Below are positions 1 to 8,781 of a stretch of 64,000 nucleotides of DNA, in pieces (position 1 is the stretch's first letter; each line of letters starts with the position of its first letter). The DNA is from Candidatus Tisiphia endosymbiont of Sialis lutaria (GTDB lineage: Bacteria > Pseudomonadota > Alphaproteobacteria > Rickettsiales > Rickettsiaceae). The DNA lies in contig NZ_OZ032153.1 in the NCBI RefSeq assembly GCF_964026535.1, forward strand, positions 1,178,001-1,242,000, read 5' to 3'. The notes under the pieces were generated by a model that did no database searches, was not told the DNA's origin, and was given only the letters and a program-made list of their open reading frames with translations. The position numbers and the translations under genes were made by a program.

Positions 1-1
1 T

Positions 2-286
2 GATATTTTATTTGCTCAAGATAACGTAAAAGCCGCAATAGAGTCCTATAATAAAGCTTATACCGTATATCATTATTTATATAGGGATAATCGTAAAAAT
101 GTGGCACATGTTAGCTACTTATATAATCAAGGAGCTAAAGCATCATGTAAAGCAAAAGACTTATCTAGTTATAAATTTTTTGGTAATCAGCAAGTAAAAG
201 AGTTTGGCATAAATCACTCCAATACGGTCTCTATGTTTAAGTATTGTAAAAAATATAATATGGATTTATGGGCAAAAGAAAAATAG
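2..286 (+). CDS. TPR (kinesin-light-chain-type) protein, C-terminal end, 5' end outside window
   Basis: The frame is open from the first bases of the window to a TAA at 284-286, so this is the last ~94 codons of a longer gene. An internal GTG at 101 opens a shorter reading frame but is unlikely to be the true start. The sequence fits the TPR_12/kinesin-light-chain repeat: an A-I-E-S-Y-x-K-A helix, then N-V-A-H-V-S-Y-L-Y-N-Q-G, then F-G-I-N-H-S-N-T-V-S-M-F, matching the usual pattern FGxxHPxT. Such repeats mediate protein-protein contacts, and arrays of them are common in amoeba- and arthropod-associated Rickettsiales. Substrate or partner cannot be inferred. Nothing upstream is visible to show domain order. 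Confidence 0.6.
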   Translation, partial: DILFAQDNVKAAIESYNKAYTVYHYLYRDNRKNVAHVSYLYNQGAKASCKAKDLSSYKFFGNQQVKEFGINHSNTVSMFKYCKKYNMDLWAKEK

Positions 287-411
287 ATTAGGCAGTTTTT
301 TGTTTTTTTATCTTGCTAAGCTTTATAATTTTTGCTACTATAATACATAAATTAAAGTTTGATTTATCAAATTTTTTTACAGGTAACAACTAAGTTTTTA
401 TATAGATTATT

Positions 412-2301
412 ATGATGAGTTATTTAAAATCTTTTCTTCACCTCATATTATTAGTATTTTTAATAAACCATACCGCTCAAGCTAGGTGGAGTAGCTATGA
501 AGATGCCCCTGTTGAGATTAAACTTTATAGCCACAATATTAATGTCAATCAAGATGGCACTTTTGAATCAATAACAGAAATGCATGCAAAAATACTAAAA
601 GAATCAGGGCGTGATGCTTTTTCCCAACATCGTTTAACTTATAATGAAAATAGTTCTGCAATTTCTATATTAGAAGCTAAAACTATTTATAATGGACAAG
701 AATATATAGTCACTAAAGATATGATTGAGGATAAACCACTAGCCTTTTTTGGTAAAGGTTTTGATCAATTAAGACAAATAACCATATCATTTCCTAAAGC
801 AGAACTTGGAGCAGAAATATATTTAAAATATAAGCATGTTGAAACAAAAGTTCCTGTAGATAATTTTTATGGTACTAATTTATTTTACGGTGGGGACTGT
901 TATTGGCAGGCAAGTCATACTAAGATTAATTCTAAATTACCTTTGAATATTAAAGTAAATGATCCAAAAGGCGTATTAAAAATTATTAAAGATGCTGAAA
1001 GTGATTTTCATTCGGCAGAAATTATCTTAGAAAAGCCTGTTTACGATTTCATAACAAATGAACCAAGTCATGCTATATTAAATATTAAGCATACTACTTG
1101 GGTATCCTTGTCAAGTTTAACCAAATGGGAAGACTTGGCTAAACAACTTGCTCCTGGGTATTCTAGTGTAATTAACCAACCACTCCCTGCAATTTTCATG
1201 AATATAGCCGAATCTGCTGCAGACAAGAATACCGACGAAGAAAAAATTAATTTTGTCACTTCTGCATTAAATGAAAAAATCCAATATATGGGTGATTGGC
1301 GAACAGTATCAGGTCGTTACTTTCCTAGAGATTTAGAAAAAGTAGCCAGTTCGCAAATTGGTGATTGTAAAGATTTTTCTGCAAGTACTGCTGCTATCTT
1401 GCAAAAACTTGATTATAAAGTTCAACCTATTTTTGTAATGCGAGGTATTACTAATTTTTCTAATCCAGATGCCTTACCTAACATGGGGAATTTTAATCAT
1501 GCGATGCTTAAAGTAACTAATAAAAATGGCAAAGTATATTGGATTGATCCAACAAATCTTGTTAGTATGGCACAAGGAATTTTCCCAGATGTTGCTAATA
1601 AAATAGCATTGGTCTTAGATACTCAAGAAGCTGGTTATACCAAAGTTGCCAATATACAGCCTGAAACTTCACAAGCTATATCACGCGAGGAATTAGTTAT
1701 AAAAAATAATATTGTAGAGTTGTCTGGTCAGTTTGATATGAAGGGAGAAGTGGCATCAAGCATGAGTGGTTGGGGATTATATTATTCAACTGAACAGTTA
1801 AAGGATTTTACTTTCCGCAGGTTGAGTGGAGAATATCTTAATGAAGAAGACAAAAAATTCTTAGAATTACCTGATCTTACTTCTCGTATTGTTAAAGATA
1901 TTACAATCAAATATGCATTACAGCAAAGAAATAGAATTTCTAAAACAAATATGGGGGTTGCTTTAACTTCAAAGTCTAATAGATCGGATGATATCACCCA
2001 TACAGCTTCTGACCAGATATCAGACATCTTTATAGGTATGCCTGAAACTAACAAGAAATATATGATTATCAAAAATATTATAGTTAAAGATTGTAAAAAA
2101 TTAAACTTTGAGATTGATACTCCCTGGATATATGTGAATAGATCATGTAAATATCAGGATAAAGATACTGTATTCACAGATATAATAACCATAAAAAAGA
2201 GCTTGATTACCCAGGAAGAATTAAAAACTTCTCAGTATAAAAATCTTAAAACTAAGTTAGAAAATGAATTTGCTCGAGTTGCGATAATATTAGGTGAGTA
2301 A
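412..2301 (+). CDS. Secreted DUF3857 / transglutaminase-like protein
   Basis: This 629-residue protein begins with a signal peptide (hydrophobic core about residues 5-20, likely cleavage after A-Q-A near residue 24), so it acts outside the cytoplasm. The N-terminal half resembles DUF3857. A transglutaminase-like papain-fold core follows, with a complete catalytic triad in order: Cys319 (I-G-D-C-K-D-F), His363 (N-F-N-H-A-M-L) and Asp379 (W-I-D-P-T-N). The fold covers peptidases, amidases and cross-linking enzymes, so the reaction cannot be assigned. No strong ribosome binding site precedes the ATG-ATG start at 412/415. The gene stands alone, with an A-type palindromic element just downstream at 2386-2492. 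Confidence 0.8.
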   Translation: MMSYLKSFLHLILLVFLINHTAQARWSSYEDAPVEIKLYSHNINVNQDGTFESITEMHAKILKESGRDAFSQHRLTYNENSSAISILEAKTIYNGQEYIVTKDMIEDKPLAFFGKGFDQLRQITISFPKAELGAEIYLKYKHVETKVPVDNFYGTNLFYGGDCYWQASHTKINSKLPLNIKVNDPKGVLKIIKDAESDFHSAEIILEKPVYDFITNEPSHAILNIKHTTWVSLSSLTKWEDLAKQLAPGYSSVINQPLPAIFMNIAESAADKNTDEEKINFVTSALNEKIQYMGDWRTVSGRYFPRDLEKVASSQIGDCKDFSASTAAILQKLDYKVQPIFVMRGITNFSNPDALPNMGNFNHAMLKVTNKNGKVYWIDPTNLVSMAQGIFPDVANKIALVLDTQEAGYTKVANIQPETSQAISREELVIKNNIVELSGQFDMKGEVASSMSGWGLYYSTEQLKDFTFRRLSGEYLNEEDKKFLELPDLTSRIVKDITIKYALQQRNRISKTNMGVALTSKSNRSDDITHTASDQISDIFIGMPETNKKYMIIKNIIVKDCKKLNFEIDTPWIYVNRSCKYQDKDTVFTDIITIKKSLITQEELKTSQYKNLKTKLENEFARVAIILGE

Positions 2302-2385
2302 GCTGAGCTATTTTGTTTTTTTGTCCTACGTAAGACTCATCAATTGACTATAGCGGAAAAGCTATCTAAAATCAGCTCTACCTTC

Positions 2386-2492
2386 TATAGTCAATTCAGG
2401 AGAATTTGGGGCTAGGAGCGATGGAGCGACGCCTATAAGTAATAGGCGAGCATTGAGCGACGACGTCCCCAACTTCTCCTGAACTGACTATA
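2386..2492 (+). repeat. A-family palindromic element, 107 bp
   Basis: The ends are TATAGTCAATTCAGGAG and the inverted match CTCCTGAACTGACTATA. The core contains an inner hairpin GCCTAT-AAGTA-ATAGGC. Same length and orientation as the copies at 16102, 27732, 45696 and 63661. Together with a short flanking inverted repeat it fills the gap between the transglutaminase-like gene and pccB. Confidence 0.85.
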
Positions 2493-2619
2493 ACTTTCGA
2501 TAGCTGTAAAGTAGAGTTGTACAAGAAATCTATTCTAATCTAGATAAATTTTTACTATCTTTTCGTCATTTTGTTATTATACTACAAGTTATGATTATAA
2601 TGAACTATAATAACCATAT

Positions 2620-4176
2620 ATGAATCAACATATTGTAAATTCCTCTGCTAATTCCTCTGATTTTCTTGATGAAAAGCGTAATAACGCCCGTCAAGGAGGA
2701 GGGGGGGAAAGAATTGCATTGCAACATAAGAAAGGTAAACTTACTGCCAGAGAAAGGATAGAAGCATTGCTAGACCCTGAGAGTTTTGAAGAAACAAGAA
2801 TGTTCGTTGAACATAGATGTGATAATTTCGGAATGGAAGAAAAGAAATTTCTAGGGGATGCTGTAATAACTGGACATGGTACCATAAATGGTAGGTTAGT
2901 TTTTGTGTATAGCCAAGATTTTACGGTATTCGGTGGCTCCCTTGGTGAGTATCATGCTAAAAAAATATGCTCTATACTCGATTCTGCTCTGGAGGTAGGA
3001 GCCCCAGTTATTGGGATAAATGACTCAGGAGGGGCAAGAATCCAAGAAGGAGTCGATGCTCTTGCTGGTTATGGTGAATTATTTCAACGCAATGTAATTG
3101 CTTCCGGTATTATTCCACAAATCACCTTAATTATGGGTCCTTGTGCTGGAGGAGCTGTGTATTCTCCTGCTTTAACAGATTTTATATTTATGGTTAAAAA
3201 TACTTCCTATATGTTTGTAACAGGACCGGAGGTAGTTAAAACTGTTACAGGCGAAGAAGTAACCCAGGAACAGCTTGGTGGGGCAAGAATGCATACTACC
3301 AAGAGTGGTGTTGCTGACTTTGCTTTTAAAAATGATATAGAACTACTTCTAGAAACTAGAAGATTTTTTAATTTTTTACCTCTATCAAATCGTAGCCCAC
3401 TACCATGTCGTCGTACTGAAGATCCAGCCGATCGAGTTGATATGTCTCTAAACACCTTAGTCCCAAATATTCCAAACAAAGCTTACGATATGAAAGAATT
3501 AATTGAGCGTATTGTGGATGAAGGAGATTTTTTTGAGTTGCAACCAGATTTTGCTAAAAACATTATAACCGGCTTTGGTTATATGGAAGGAAGGTCTATA
3601 GGATTTGTTGCGAACCAACCATTACATTTAGCTGGCTGTTTAGATATTAATGCATCAAGAAAGGCAGCAAGATTTGTACGTTTTTGCGATGCATTTAATA
3701 TTCCGATAGTGACTTTAGTTGACGTACCAGGTTTTTTACCTGGTGTCTCTCAAGAGCATAATGGAATTATCAAACATGGAGCAAAATTATTATATGCGTA
3801 CGCTGAAGCAACTGTACCGAAAATTACCATAATTACTAGGAAAGCTTATGGTGGAGCTTATATAGTGATGAACTCAAAGCATCTTCGAGGTGATGTTAAT
3901 TATGCGTGGCTCAACTCAGAAATTGCAGTACTTGGAGCTGAGGGGGCTGCTGAAATAATATTTAAAGAAGAATGTAAAGACCCAGAATCAAAAAAGCAAA
4001 AGATTCAGGAATATAAAGATACTGTTACTTCTCCTTTTGTTGCAGCATCTAGAGGTTATCTAGATGATATTATAAAACCTCAAAACACTAGATGGCGTAT
4101 ATGTAAAGCACTAAACTTTCTTCAAAACAAGAAAGTACAGTTACCATGGAAGAAACATGACAATTTACCACTTTAG
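2620..4176 (+). CDS. pccB: Propionyl-CoA carboxylase beta chain (carboxyltransferase)
   Basis: This 518-residue protein has full-length carboxyltransferase architecture. The N-terminal half carries A-R-Q-G-G-G-x-E-R-I and K-L-T-A-R-E-R-I, followed by the acyl-CoA pocket [13 protein letters not shown] and G-P-C-A-G-G-A-V-Y. The C-terminal half carries the biotin-binding elements V-D-V-P-G-F-L-P-G and R-K-A-Y-G-G-A-Y. The enzyme moves carboxyl from biotin to propionyl-CoA, giving methylmalonyl-CoA in the cytoplasm. Its partner, the biotin-carrying alpha chain PccA, is not in this window. The start ATG at 2620 gives a normal N-terminus. Confidence 0.95.
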   Translation: MNQHIVNSSANSSDFLDEKRNNARQGGGGERIALQHKKGKLTARERIEALLDPESFEETRMFVEHRCDNFGMEEKKFLGDAVITGHGTINGRLVFVYSQDFTVFGGSLGEYHAKKICSILDSALEVGAPVIGINDSGGARIQEGVDALAGYGELFQRNVIASGIIPQITLIMGPCAGGAVYSPALTDFIFMVKNTSYMFVTGPEVVKTVTGEEVTQEQLGGARMHTTKSGVADFAFKNDIELLLETRRFFNFLPLSNRSPLPCRRTEDPADRVDMSLNTLVPNIPNKAYDMKELIERIVDEGDFFELQPDFAKNIITGFGYMEGRSIGFVANQPLHLAGCLDINASRKAARFVRFCDAFNIPIVTLVDVPGFLPGVSQEHNGIIKHGAKLLYAYAEATVPKITIITRKAYGGAYIVMNSKHLRGDVNYAWLNSEIAVLGAEGAAEIIFKEECKDPESKKQKIQEYKDTVTSPFVAASRGYLDDIIKPQNTRWRICKALNFLQNKKVQLPWKKHDNLPL

Positions 4177-4208
4177 TAAGCTCTTCTAAAAACCAGATTA
4201 GCATTACG

Positions 4209-4559
4209 CTAGTACTACAGTTGTAGATTGAATGTGAGTGTTCACGGAAAAAAGGTTAAAGTATAAGATGTCATTGCGAGGAGGTTGCCAGACCGACGAA
4301 GCAATCCAGGAAAGTGATTAGAAATGGATTGCTTCGTTGACCTTACGGTCCCTCGCAATGACGCTTGGTGATCAGGTTTTTTTATTCATCACAAAAAAAT
4401 AGCAAAAAAATCGTGAATGCTCACATCTAAACTACAACTGTAATACTAGGAGGTTGCCTGCAATAACGAAAGTAATTCATATTTGGTCTTTTTGACGGAG
4501 AGACTAATTAGTTATCGCAGGCAACCTCCTAGCCCCAAATTTTCCTGAATTGACTATAT
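4209..4559 (+). repeat. Nested palindromic elements filling the pccB-DUF155 gap
   Basis: Four layers are visible. A 38-bp inverted repeat (4209-4246 with 4412-4449, beginning CTAGTACTACAGTTGTAG) encloses a B-family hairpin at 4270-4362 (GTCATTGCGAG...CTCGCAATGAC). Immediately after is a D-family hairpin at 4448-4530 (AGGAGGTTGCCTGC with GCAGGCAACCTCCT). The stretch ends with one arm of an A element at 4531-4559 (CTGAATTGACTATA). No gene is seen in this gap. Confidence 0.8.
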
Positions 4560-4567
4560 CTAAAATC

Positions 4568-5410
4568 TCAAATCTTGCCTATAAGATAGGAAATGATTTT
4601 GAAAAAGAGATTGTCATGAGCAAGGGATAGCACAACTTCTATAGTAATCAATATTATAATGATCCATTCAAGTCTAGTAGAGTGTTTACAGTTTAAGTCA
4701 TTTGACAAAATATTGTAAAGTTCATGAATCATATTTAGTCGATTATTAAGAATATTCTGACGAATTTGAATATCTTGGAACTCTGCAGTCATTAAGTATA
4801 AAGGTTCGTAACTAGGACGACGCCAAAAGAATTCAGGAGTATCCAGTATATCGCTGTGTAAATTAATTGAATATCGTTCGTTAAATAATATCCCAATTTG
4901 TTGAGATATTTCTTTTTTGGAAAGTGATACACTACCTGTACTGGCTAGTTCTTGTTGAATTGGGGTGGTTTTTACAATTAGATTACTTACCGATTTTTCT
5001 AGTACACTAAGCTTAACTGACTGAGCTAAAGCATGCGAGATAGATAATTTTATAAAAGTTGATTTATCGGCAAGAATGATTTGGTTTTTTTCTTCATCGA
5101 TAAATGTTTTACCAGTAGCTTCATCATAATCAAAATAAATAAAGTCGGAAACTAGCTCGTCATTTTGATTAGTTTTAAGAGCTGCTATTTCTGCAAGGAG
5201 CATTTTTTCTTGGCTTTCTTCAGCTCCCCATATAGTAACGCAACCGAAAGGGAAAAAGAAAACATCGATAGGATTTAAATTTTCCCCTTGTTCTTTTTGA
5301 ATATATAGTACATCATCGAAATATTTAGGTTCAAGACCGATTTTATTGAGGTTTATTACTAAATCGTTCATTTTGTATTCAGAAGTAGTACAGTAGGAAG
5401 TGCATCTCAT
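4568..5410 (-). CDS. DUF155 / RMND1-Sif2-YagE family protein
   Basis: This 280-residue protein starts M-R-C-T-S-Y-C-T-T-S-E-Y, which matches the usual beginning of the DUF155 (RMD1/YagE) family (R-C-T-A-Y-C-T). I therefore keep the start at 5410 rather than the internal Met at residue 14. It also has the family's D-D-V-L-Y and F-F-F-P-F-G-C-V-T-I-W-G segments. A single C-terminal transmembrane helix lies at about residues 249-264, with a short tail. In eukaryotes the family is mitochondrial and linked to translation of organelle mRNAs. The bacterial role is unknown. Transcribed alone on the minus strand. Confidence 0.8.
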   Translation of the reverse strand: MRCTSYCTTSEYKMNDLVINLNKIGLEPKYFDDVLYIQKEQGENLNPIDVFFFPFGCVTIWGAEESQEKMLLAEIAALKTNQNDELVSDFIYFDYDEATGKTFIDEEKNQIILADKSTFIKLSISHALAQSVKLSVLEKSVSNLIVKTTPIQQELASTGSVSLSKKEISQQIGILFNERYSINLHSDILDTPEFFWRRPSYEPLYLMTAEFQDIQIRQNILNNRLNMIHELYNILSNDLNCKHSTRLEWIIIILITIEVVLSLAHDNLFFKIISYLIGKI

Positions 5411-5504
5411 ATAATAAATAATTTATGGCAAACAATTGTTGCTTCATTATACTATAGTAGTTATAAAAGTTACAAAGTCAATTAAAATGTAATAGTTGGT
5501 AGTT

Positions 5505-6326
5505 ATGTATGAAATATTAACAAATAGATCAATCATTGAAGTTTCTGGTGATGATGCGATGAATTTTTTGCATAATTTGATCACTAATGATATAAAAAAT
5601 AACGATTATTGTTATAGCTATGCTCTAACTAACCAAGGAAGATATTTGTTTGATTTTTTTGTATTGAAATTATCGGCAACGAGGTTTTTTATTGATATAA
5701 ATATTAATCAGTCTGATTTATTTAAAAATCACTTAGTGCAGTACAAGTTACGTGCTAAAATTGAAATGAATGACTTAACTAACGCCTATCAGGTTATTTA
5801 CTCAAAGCAGCAATTGCCACTTAATAGCTACCAAGACCCTCGTTATAACCAACTTGCTTTTCGTTCAATTATTAATAAAGATGATTTTTTAACAACCACA
5901 GCAACAGAAGGCTTATATCAGCAGGATAAATATAATTTTGCCATAGTTGATGGCTATGATGATTTAATTGCTAATAGGTCTATTCCCATCGAATATGGGG
6001 CTGAGGAGTTAAATGCTATAAGTTACAGTAAGGGTTGTTATATTGGGCAGGAAGTTGTTTCCAGAACAAAATACCAAGGAGTTGTAAGAAAAAAAATATT
6101 TAAATTATCCATTAACACAGATTCCGGTAATACTGGTAGTTTAGATATCGCGAAAGACGATGAAATTATCGCCAATAATATAAAAATTGGCGTAGTATGT
6201 TCAGCTTATCAGAACATGGCAATAGCTTTAATTAGGGTGGATGATTATTATTCATTAGCAGATACAGTTATTACTGTAAGAAACTTACCAGTTTCTTTGG
6301 CTGTTCCACCTTGGCGTTATAGCTAA
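5505..6326 (+). CDS. ygfZ: YgfZ/CAF17-type folate-binding Fe-S cluster assembly protein
   Basis: The protein of about 273 residues belongs to the GcvT-like YgfZ family, shown by the signature K-G-C-Y-I-G-Q-E-V-V-S-R around residue 180, whose Cys is essential in E. coli YgfZ. Known role of the family: tetrahydrofolate-dependent help in assembling or repairing [4Fe-4S] clusters, including that of MiaB. A TTG at 5496 in the same frame would add three residues, but the ATG at 5505 gives the usual N-terminus (M-Y-E-I-L-T-N-R). It is divergent from the DUF155 gene, so the 85-bp gap between them probably carries both promoters. Confidence 0.85.
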   Translation: MYEILTNRSIIEVSGDDAMNFLHNLITNDIKNNDYCYSYALTNQGRYLFDFFVLKLSATRFFIDININQSDLFKNHLVQYKLRAKIEMNDLTNAYQVIYSKQQLPLNSYQDPRYNQLAFRSIINKDDFLTTTATEGLYQQDKYNFAIVDGYDDLIANRSIPIEYGAEELNAISYSKGCYIGQEVVSRTKYQGVVRKKIFKLSINTDSGNTGSLDIAKDDEIIANNIKIGVVCSAYQNMAIALIRVDDYYSLADTVITVRNLPVSLAVPPWRYS

Positions 6327-6585
6327 GCCGATTGTTCATCAATTGACTATAACAGATCGGACTGCTTGATAACGACTTATAGATACACGGGCTTTTAACT
6401 GTTCTAAAAACTCTTTATATTCTGTAGTGATAATATTTCTATCCATGGTGCTTCTATTAATTTATTGATATCCTAACTTATTGCTATAGCTAATTTTATT
6501 GTATTCCTCTAATCATTTATAAAAATTTGCTCTAGACAAATTGGGAGAGTTATAGTAGCAATACAAAATATCAGGAAGGTACAAG

Positions 6586-7212
6586 ATGAGTAAGATTATA
6601 TTTTTAAATGGATGTGGTTCTGCCGGTAAAACATCTATCGCAAGATCAATGCAACATTTAAGTAAGGATTCTTGGCTTACTTTTGGTGTAGATAGTTTTA
6701 TCAATATGATGCCATGCTCATATAATGATAAAGTATCTACTGAATATTTTACCTTTGTGTCAGGAACAAATGATCGGGGGGCAACTATGCGGGTTGAGAG
6801 TGGAGAAAAAGGTGAGCAACTTTTTGGTGTAATGCCAGATTTTGCCAATCTGCTTGCAAGCCGAGGAAATAATATTATTATTGATGAAGTATTACTTGAT
6901 GACTCCGGTCTCAAATCTTACATAAAAACCTTGAGTAGCTATATTGTCTATTTTGTTGGAGTTTTCTGTGATCTTTCAGTGATGCAGGAGCGGGAAATTC
7001 TACGCTGTGATCGTGCGATAGGTTTATCGAATGATCAAATAGACAGAGTTCACGCAAGTAGCTTGCGTGAATATGATTTAACAGTTGATACTACCTCAAA
7101 AACAGCCTTTGCAAATGCCAAACAAATACTGGAATTTGTTGATAACAATCCTGCTCCTCAAGGTTTTATTACTATGCGTAAAATGGTATATAGCACAACT
7201 ATAGTCAATTGA
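6586..7212 (+). CDS. Chloramphenicol phosphotransferase-like kinase (CPT family)
   Basis: This 208-residue protein has a Walker A loop G9-C-G-S-A-G-K15-T-S and a G-V-D36-S-F motif, whose Asp matches the proposed catalytic Asp of Streptomyces CPT. Later come G-V-F-C-D-L, E-R-E-I-L-R-C-D-R-A-I-G-L and Y-D-L-T-V-D-T-T, all typical of the family. CPT proteins are cytoplasmic ATP-dependent kinases of small molecules. Members outside Streptomyces are mostly uncharacterised, so resistance should not be assumed. A good ribosome binding site (AGGAAGG) precedes the ATG. The last codons, T-I-V-N-stop, are supplied by a palindromic-element end (ACTATAGTCAATTGA). Confidence 0.75.
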   Translation: MSKIIFLNGCGSAGKTSIARSMQHLSKDSWLTFGVDSFINMMPCSYNDKVSTEYFTFVSGTNDRGATMRVESGEKGEQLFGVMPDFANLLASRGNNIIIDEVLLDDSGLKSYIKTLSSYIVYFVGVFCDLSVMQEREILRCDRAIGLSNDQIDRVHASSLREYDLTVDTTSKTAFANAKQILEFVDNNPAPQGFITMRKMVYSTTIVN

Positions 7213-7515
7213 TGGGAAGTTGGTGACGTCGTCACCATAGTACCCTACAATTTTTATTCTATAAGTATAAAACAGCATAAAAACGTCATTGCGAGAAGGC
7301 GTGAGCCTTACAACTGTTGAAAGTTAGAAGGTAAAGCAGGTTTTAGATAGGTTTTCTGTCATTGCGAGACCACGTAGTGGTCGTGGCAATCCACTTTTGA
7401 TTACTTTTGTGGATTGCTTCGTTGACCTACGGTCTTTCTCGCAATGACGTTGACCACATATGACTTTAAACTACCTGGTCTAAAACTGCTTCCTCTTCCA
7501 ACTTTCAACAGTTGT
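7198..7515 (+). repeat. Truncated A end, then composite E/B palindromic element
   Basis: The stretch starts with one arm of an A element (TATAGTCAATTGATGGGAAG) that supplies the stop codon of the preceding gene. A half B arm follows at about 7285. Next is an E element bounded by ACAACTGTTGAAAGTTAG (from 7310) and the inverted AACTTTCAACAGTTGT (to about 7515). A complete B hairpin (7358-7447) lies inside E. No gene is seen between 7213 and 7592. Confidence 0.75.
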
Positions 7516-7592
7516 GGTCTAGATTCCGCACCGAAGCGGGTATGACAACAGATTCACTCGTCCATATATGACTTATGGATTGCTCCTATATC

Positions 7593-8081
7593 TTAAATAT
7601 CGACTAGTTCCTGATAGGTTACTTCCAAAACCTCGTAAGATTTTGAACCTTTAGGAGTTGTAACTTCCACTATATCTCCAACCCCTTTACCAATGAGAGC
7701 CTTAGCGATTGGCGATACGATCGATACTCTCTTTTTAGTTATATCTGCTTCGTATTCTCCAACGATATGGTACACAACTACTTCCTCTGTTTCGTCATCG
7801 ATCAACTTAACTGTAGCACCAAATTTTATGCTGTCACCTGAGAGTTTTGATGTGTCAATAATTTCAGCTCTTGCTACTTTATCTTCAAGATCTAAAATTC
7901 GACCTTCAATAAAACTTTGTTTGTCCCGTGCTGCATGCCATTCCGCGTTTTCAGATAAATCCCCAAAATCTCTAGCTGTTGCTATAGCCTCAATTACTTT
8001 TGGTCTTTCTATATGCTTAAGGTGTTTGATTTCTTTCTCTAAGCTATCGAACCCTTTATGTGTAATAGGAAATTTCGTCAT
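7593..8081 (-). CDS. greA: Transcription elongation factor GreA
   Basis: The 162-residue length is normal for GreA. The N-terminal half is the coiled coil that reaches into the RNA polymerase secondary channel, with the acidic tip A-R-D-F-G-D-L-S-E-N-A-E-W preserved. The C-terminal FKBP-like domain contains S-P-I-A-K-A-L-I-G-K-G-V-G-D and ends with V-T-P-K-G-S-K-S-Y-E-V. GreA stimulates cleavage of backtracked transcripts so that stalled polymerase can resume. It is divergent from the 8161 gene, separated by 79 bp. Confidence 0.95.
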   Translation of the reverse strand: MTKFPITHKGFDSLEKEIKHLKHIERPKVIEAIATARDFGDLSENAEWHAARDKQSFIEGRILDLEDKVARAEIIDTSKLSGDSIKFGATVKLIDDETEEVVVYHIVGEYEADITKKRVSIVSPIAKALIGKGVGDIVEVTTPKGSKSYEVLEVTYQELVDI

Positions 8082-8160
8082 AATAATATGTCTTGTCTAA
8101 GTTAAGTTTTCTAGTATATTTGTTGTGTTAAACTTTGTCAAACAGCCCTTTTAGATTATC

Positions 8161-8781
8161 ATGCAAACTAAAATATTTAAATTTGAGATACAACGCAAAA
8201 CCTTCCATTTATACAGCTTGATTATACCACTATTTTATTTATTTTCATCTAAATTAATTATTACTACACTATTATTTTTACTTACTGCCTGTGTATTATA
8301 TGTAGATATTGCCAGGAACTACAATTTATATATTAAAAAATTCACAGATAGATTTCTTAGAAAGTTTATGAGACCCGAGGAACAGAGCGGTTTATTCAGG
8401 CTAAGTGGTAGTAGTTTTATGGCAATTGGATTTTTTTTGACAGCTCTTTTATTTTCAAAAGGTTTAGCGATTTCGTCTTGGTTGATATTGATAATAGCTG
8501 ATTGTCTTGCGGCATTAGTTGGTACTAAAATAGGTAAGCCTCTAGAAAATGGTAAGTCACTGGAAGGTTCTATTGCTTTTCTAATTTCTGCAATTTTTAT
8601 TAGCATGTTGGTGTATTTTTTCATCGGTTATCATACTAGTTTTACTGTTATCATAATTAGTTCTGTAGTTACTACTATTGGTGAATTTTATGCAAAAGAT
8701 TTATTGATCAACGATAATTTATTAATACCTCTTACTTACTGCTTTTCTACGATTATATTCACCTTTATTTTAGGTTTATGA
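8161..8781 (+). CDS. Dolichol kinase / phosphatidate cytidylyltransferase-like membrane protein
   Basis: This 206-residue protein has about six transmembrane segments. It carries the motif of the SEC59/DGK1/VTE5 group of CTP-dependent lipid kinases: D-C-L-A-A-L-V-G-T-K-I-G-K, then G-K-S-L-E-G-S. Rickettsial homologues are usually labelled dolichol kinase or cytidylyltransferase. The real substrate, probably an isoprenoid or diacylglycerol lipid, is not known. Its stop codon overlaps the dnaG start by 4 bp (ATGA-type junction), so the two are probably cotranscribed and translationally coupled. Confidence 0.75.
   Translation: MQTKIFKFEIQRKTFHLYSLIIPLFYLFSSKLIITTLLFLLTACVLYVDIARNYNLYIKKFTDRFLRKFMRPEEQSGLFRLSGSSFMAIGFFLTALLFSKGLAISSWLILIIADCLAALVGTKIGKPLENGKSLEGSIAFLISAIFISMLVYFFIGYHTSFTVIIISSVVTTIGEFYAKDLLINDNLLIPLTYCFSTIIFTFILGL

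Noticed and set aside
6327-6585. Small gene between ygfZ and the CPT-like kinase
   Set aside because: Only a short A-arm scrap (CATCAATTGACTATAAC) and AT-rich sequence; no ORF with a start signal.
7693-8100. 135-codon open frame on the plus strand
   Set aside because: It lies antisense within greA, whose frame has clear family motifs.
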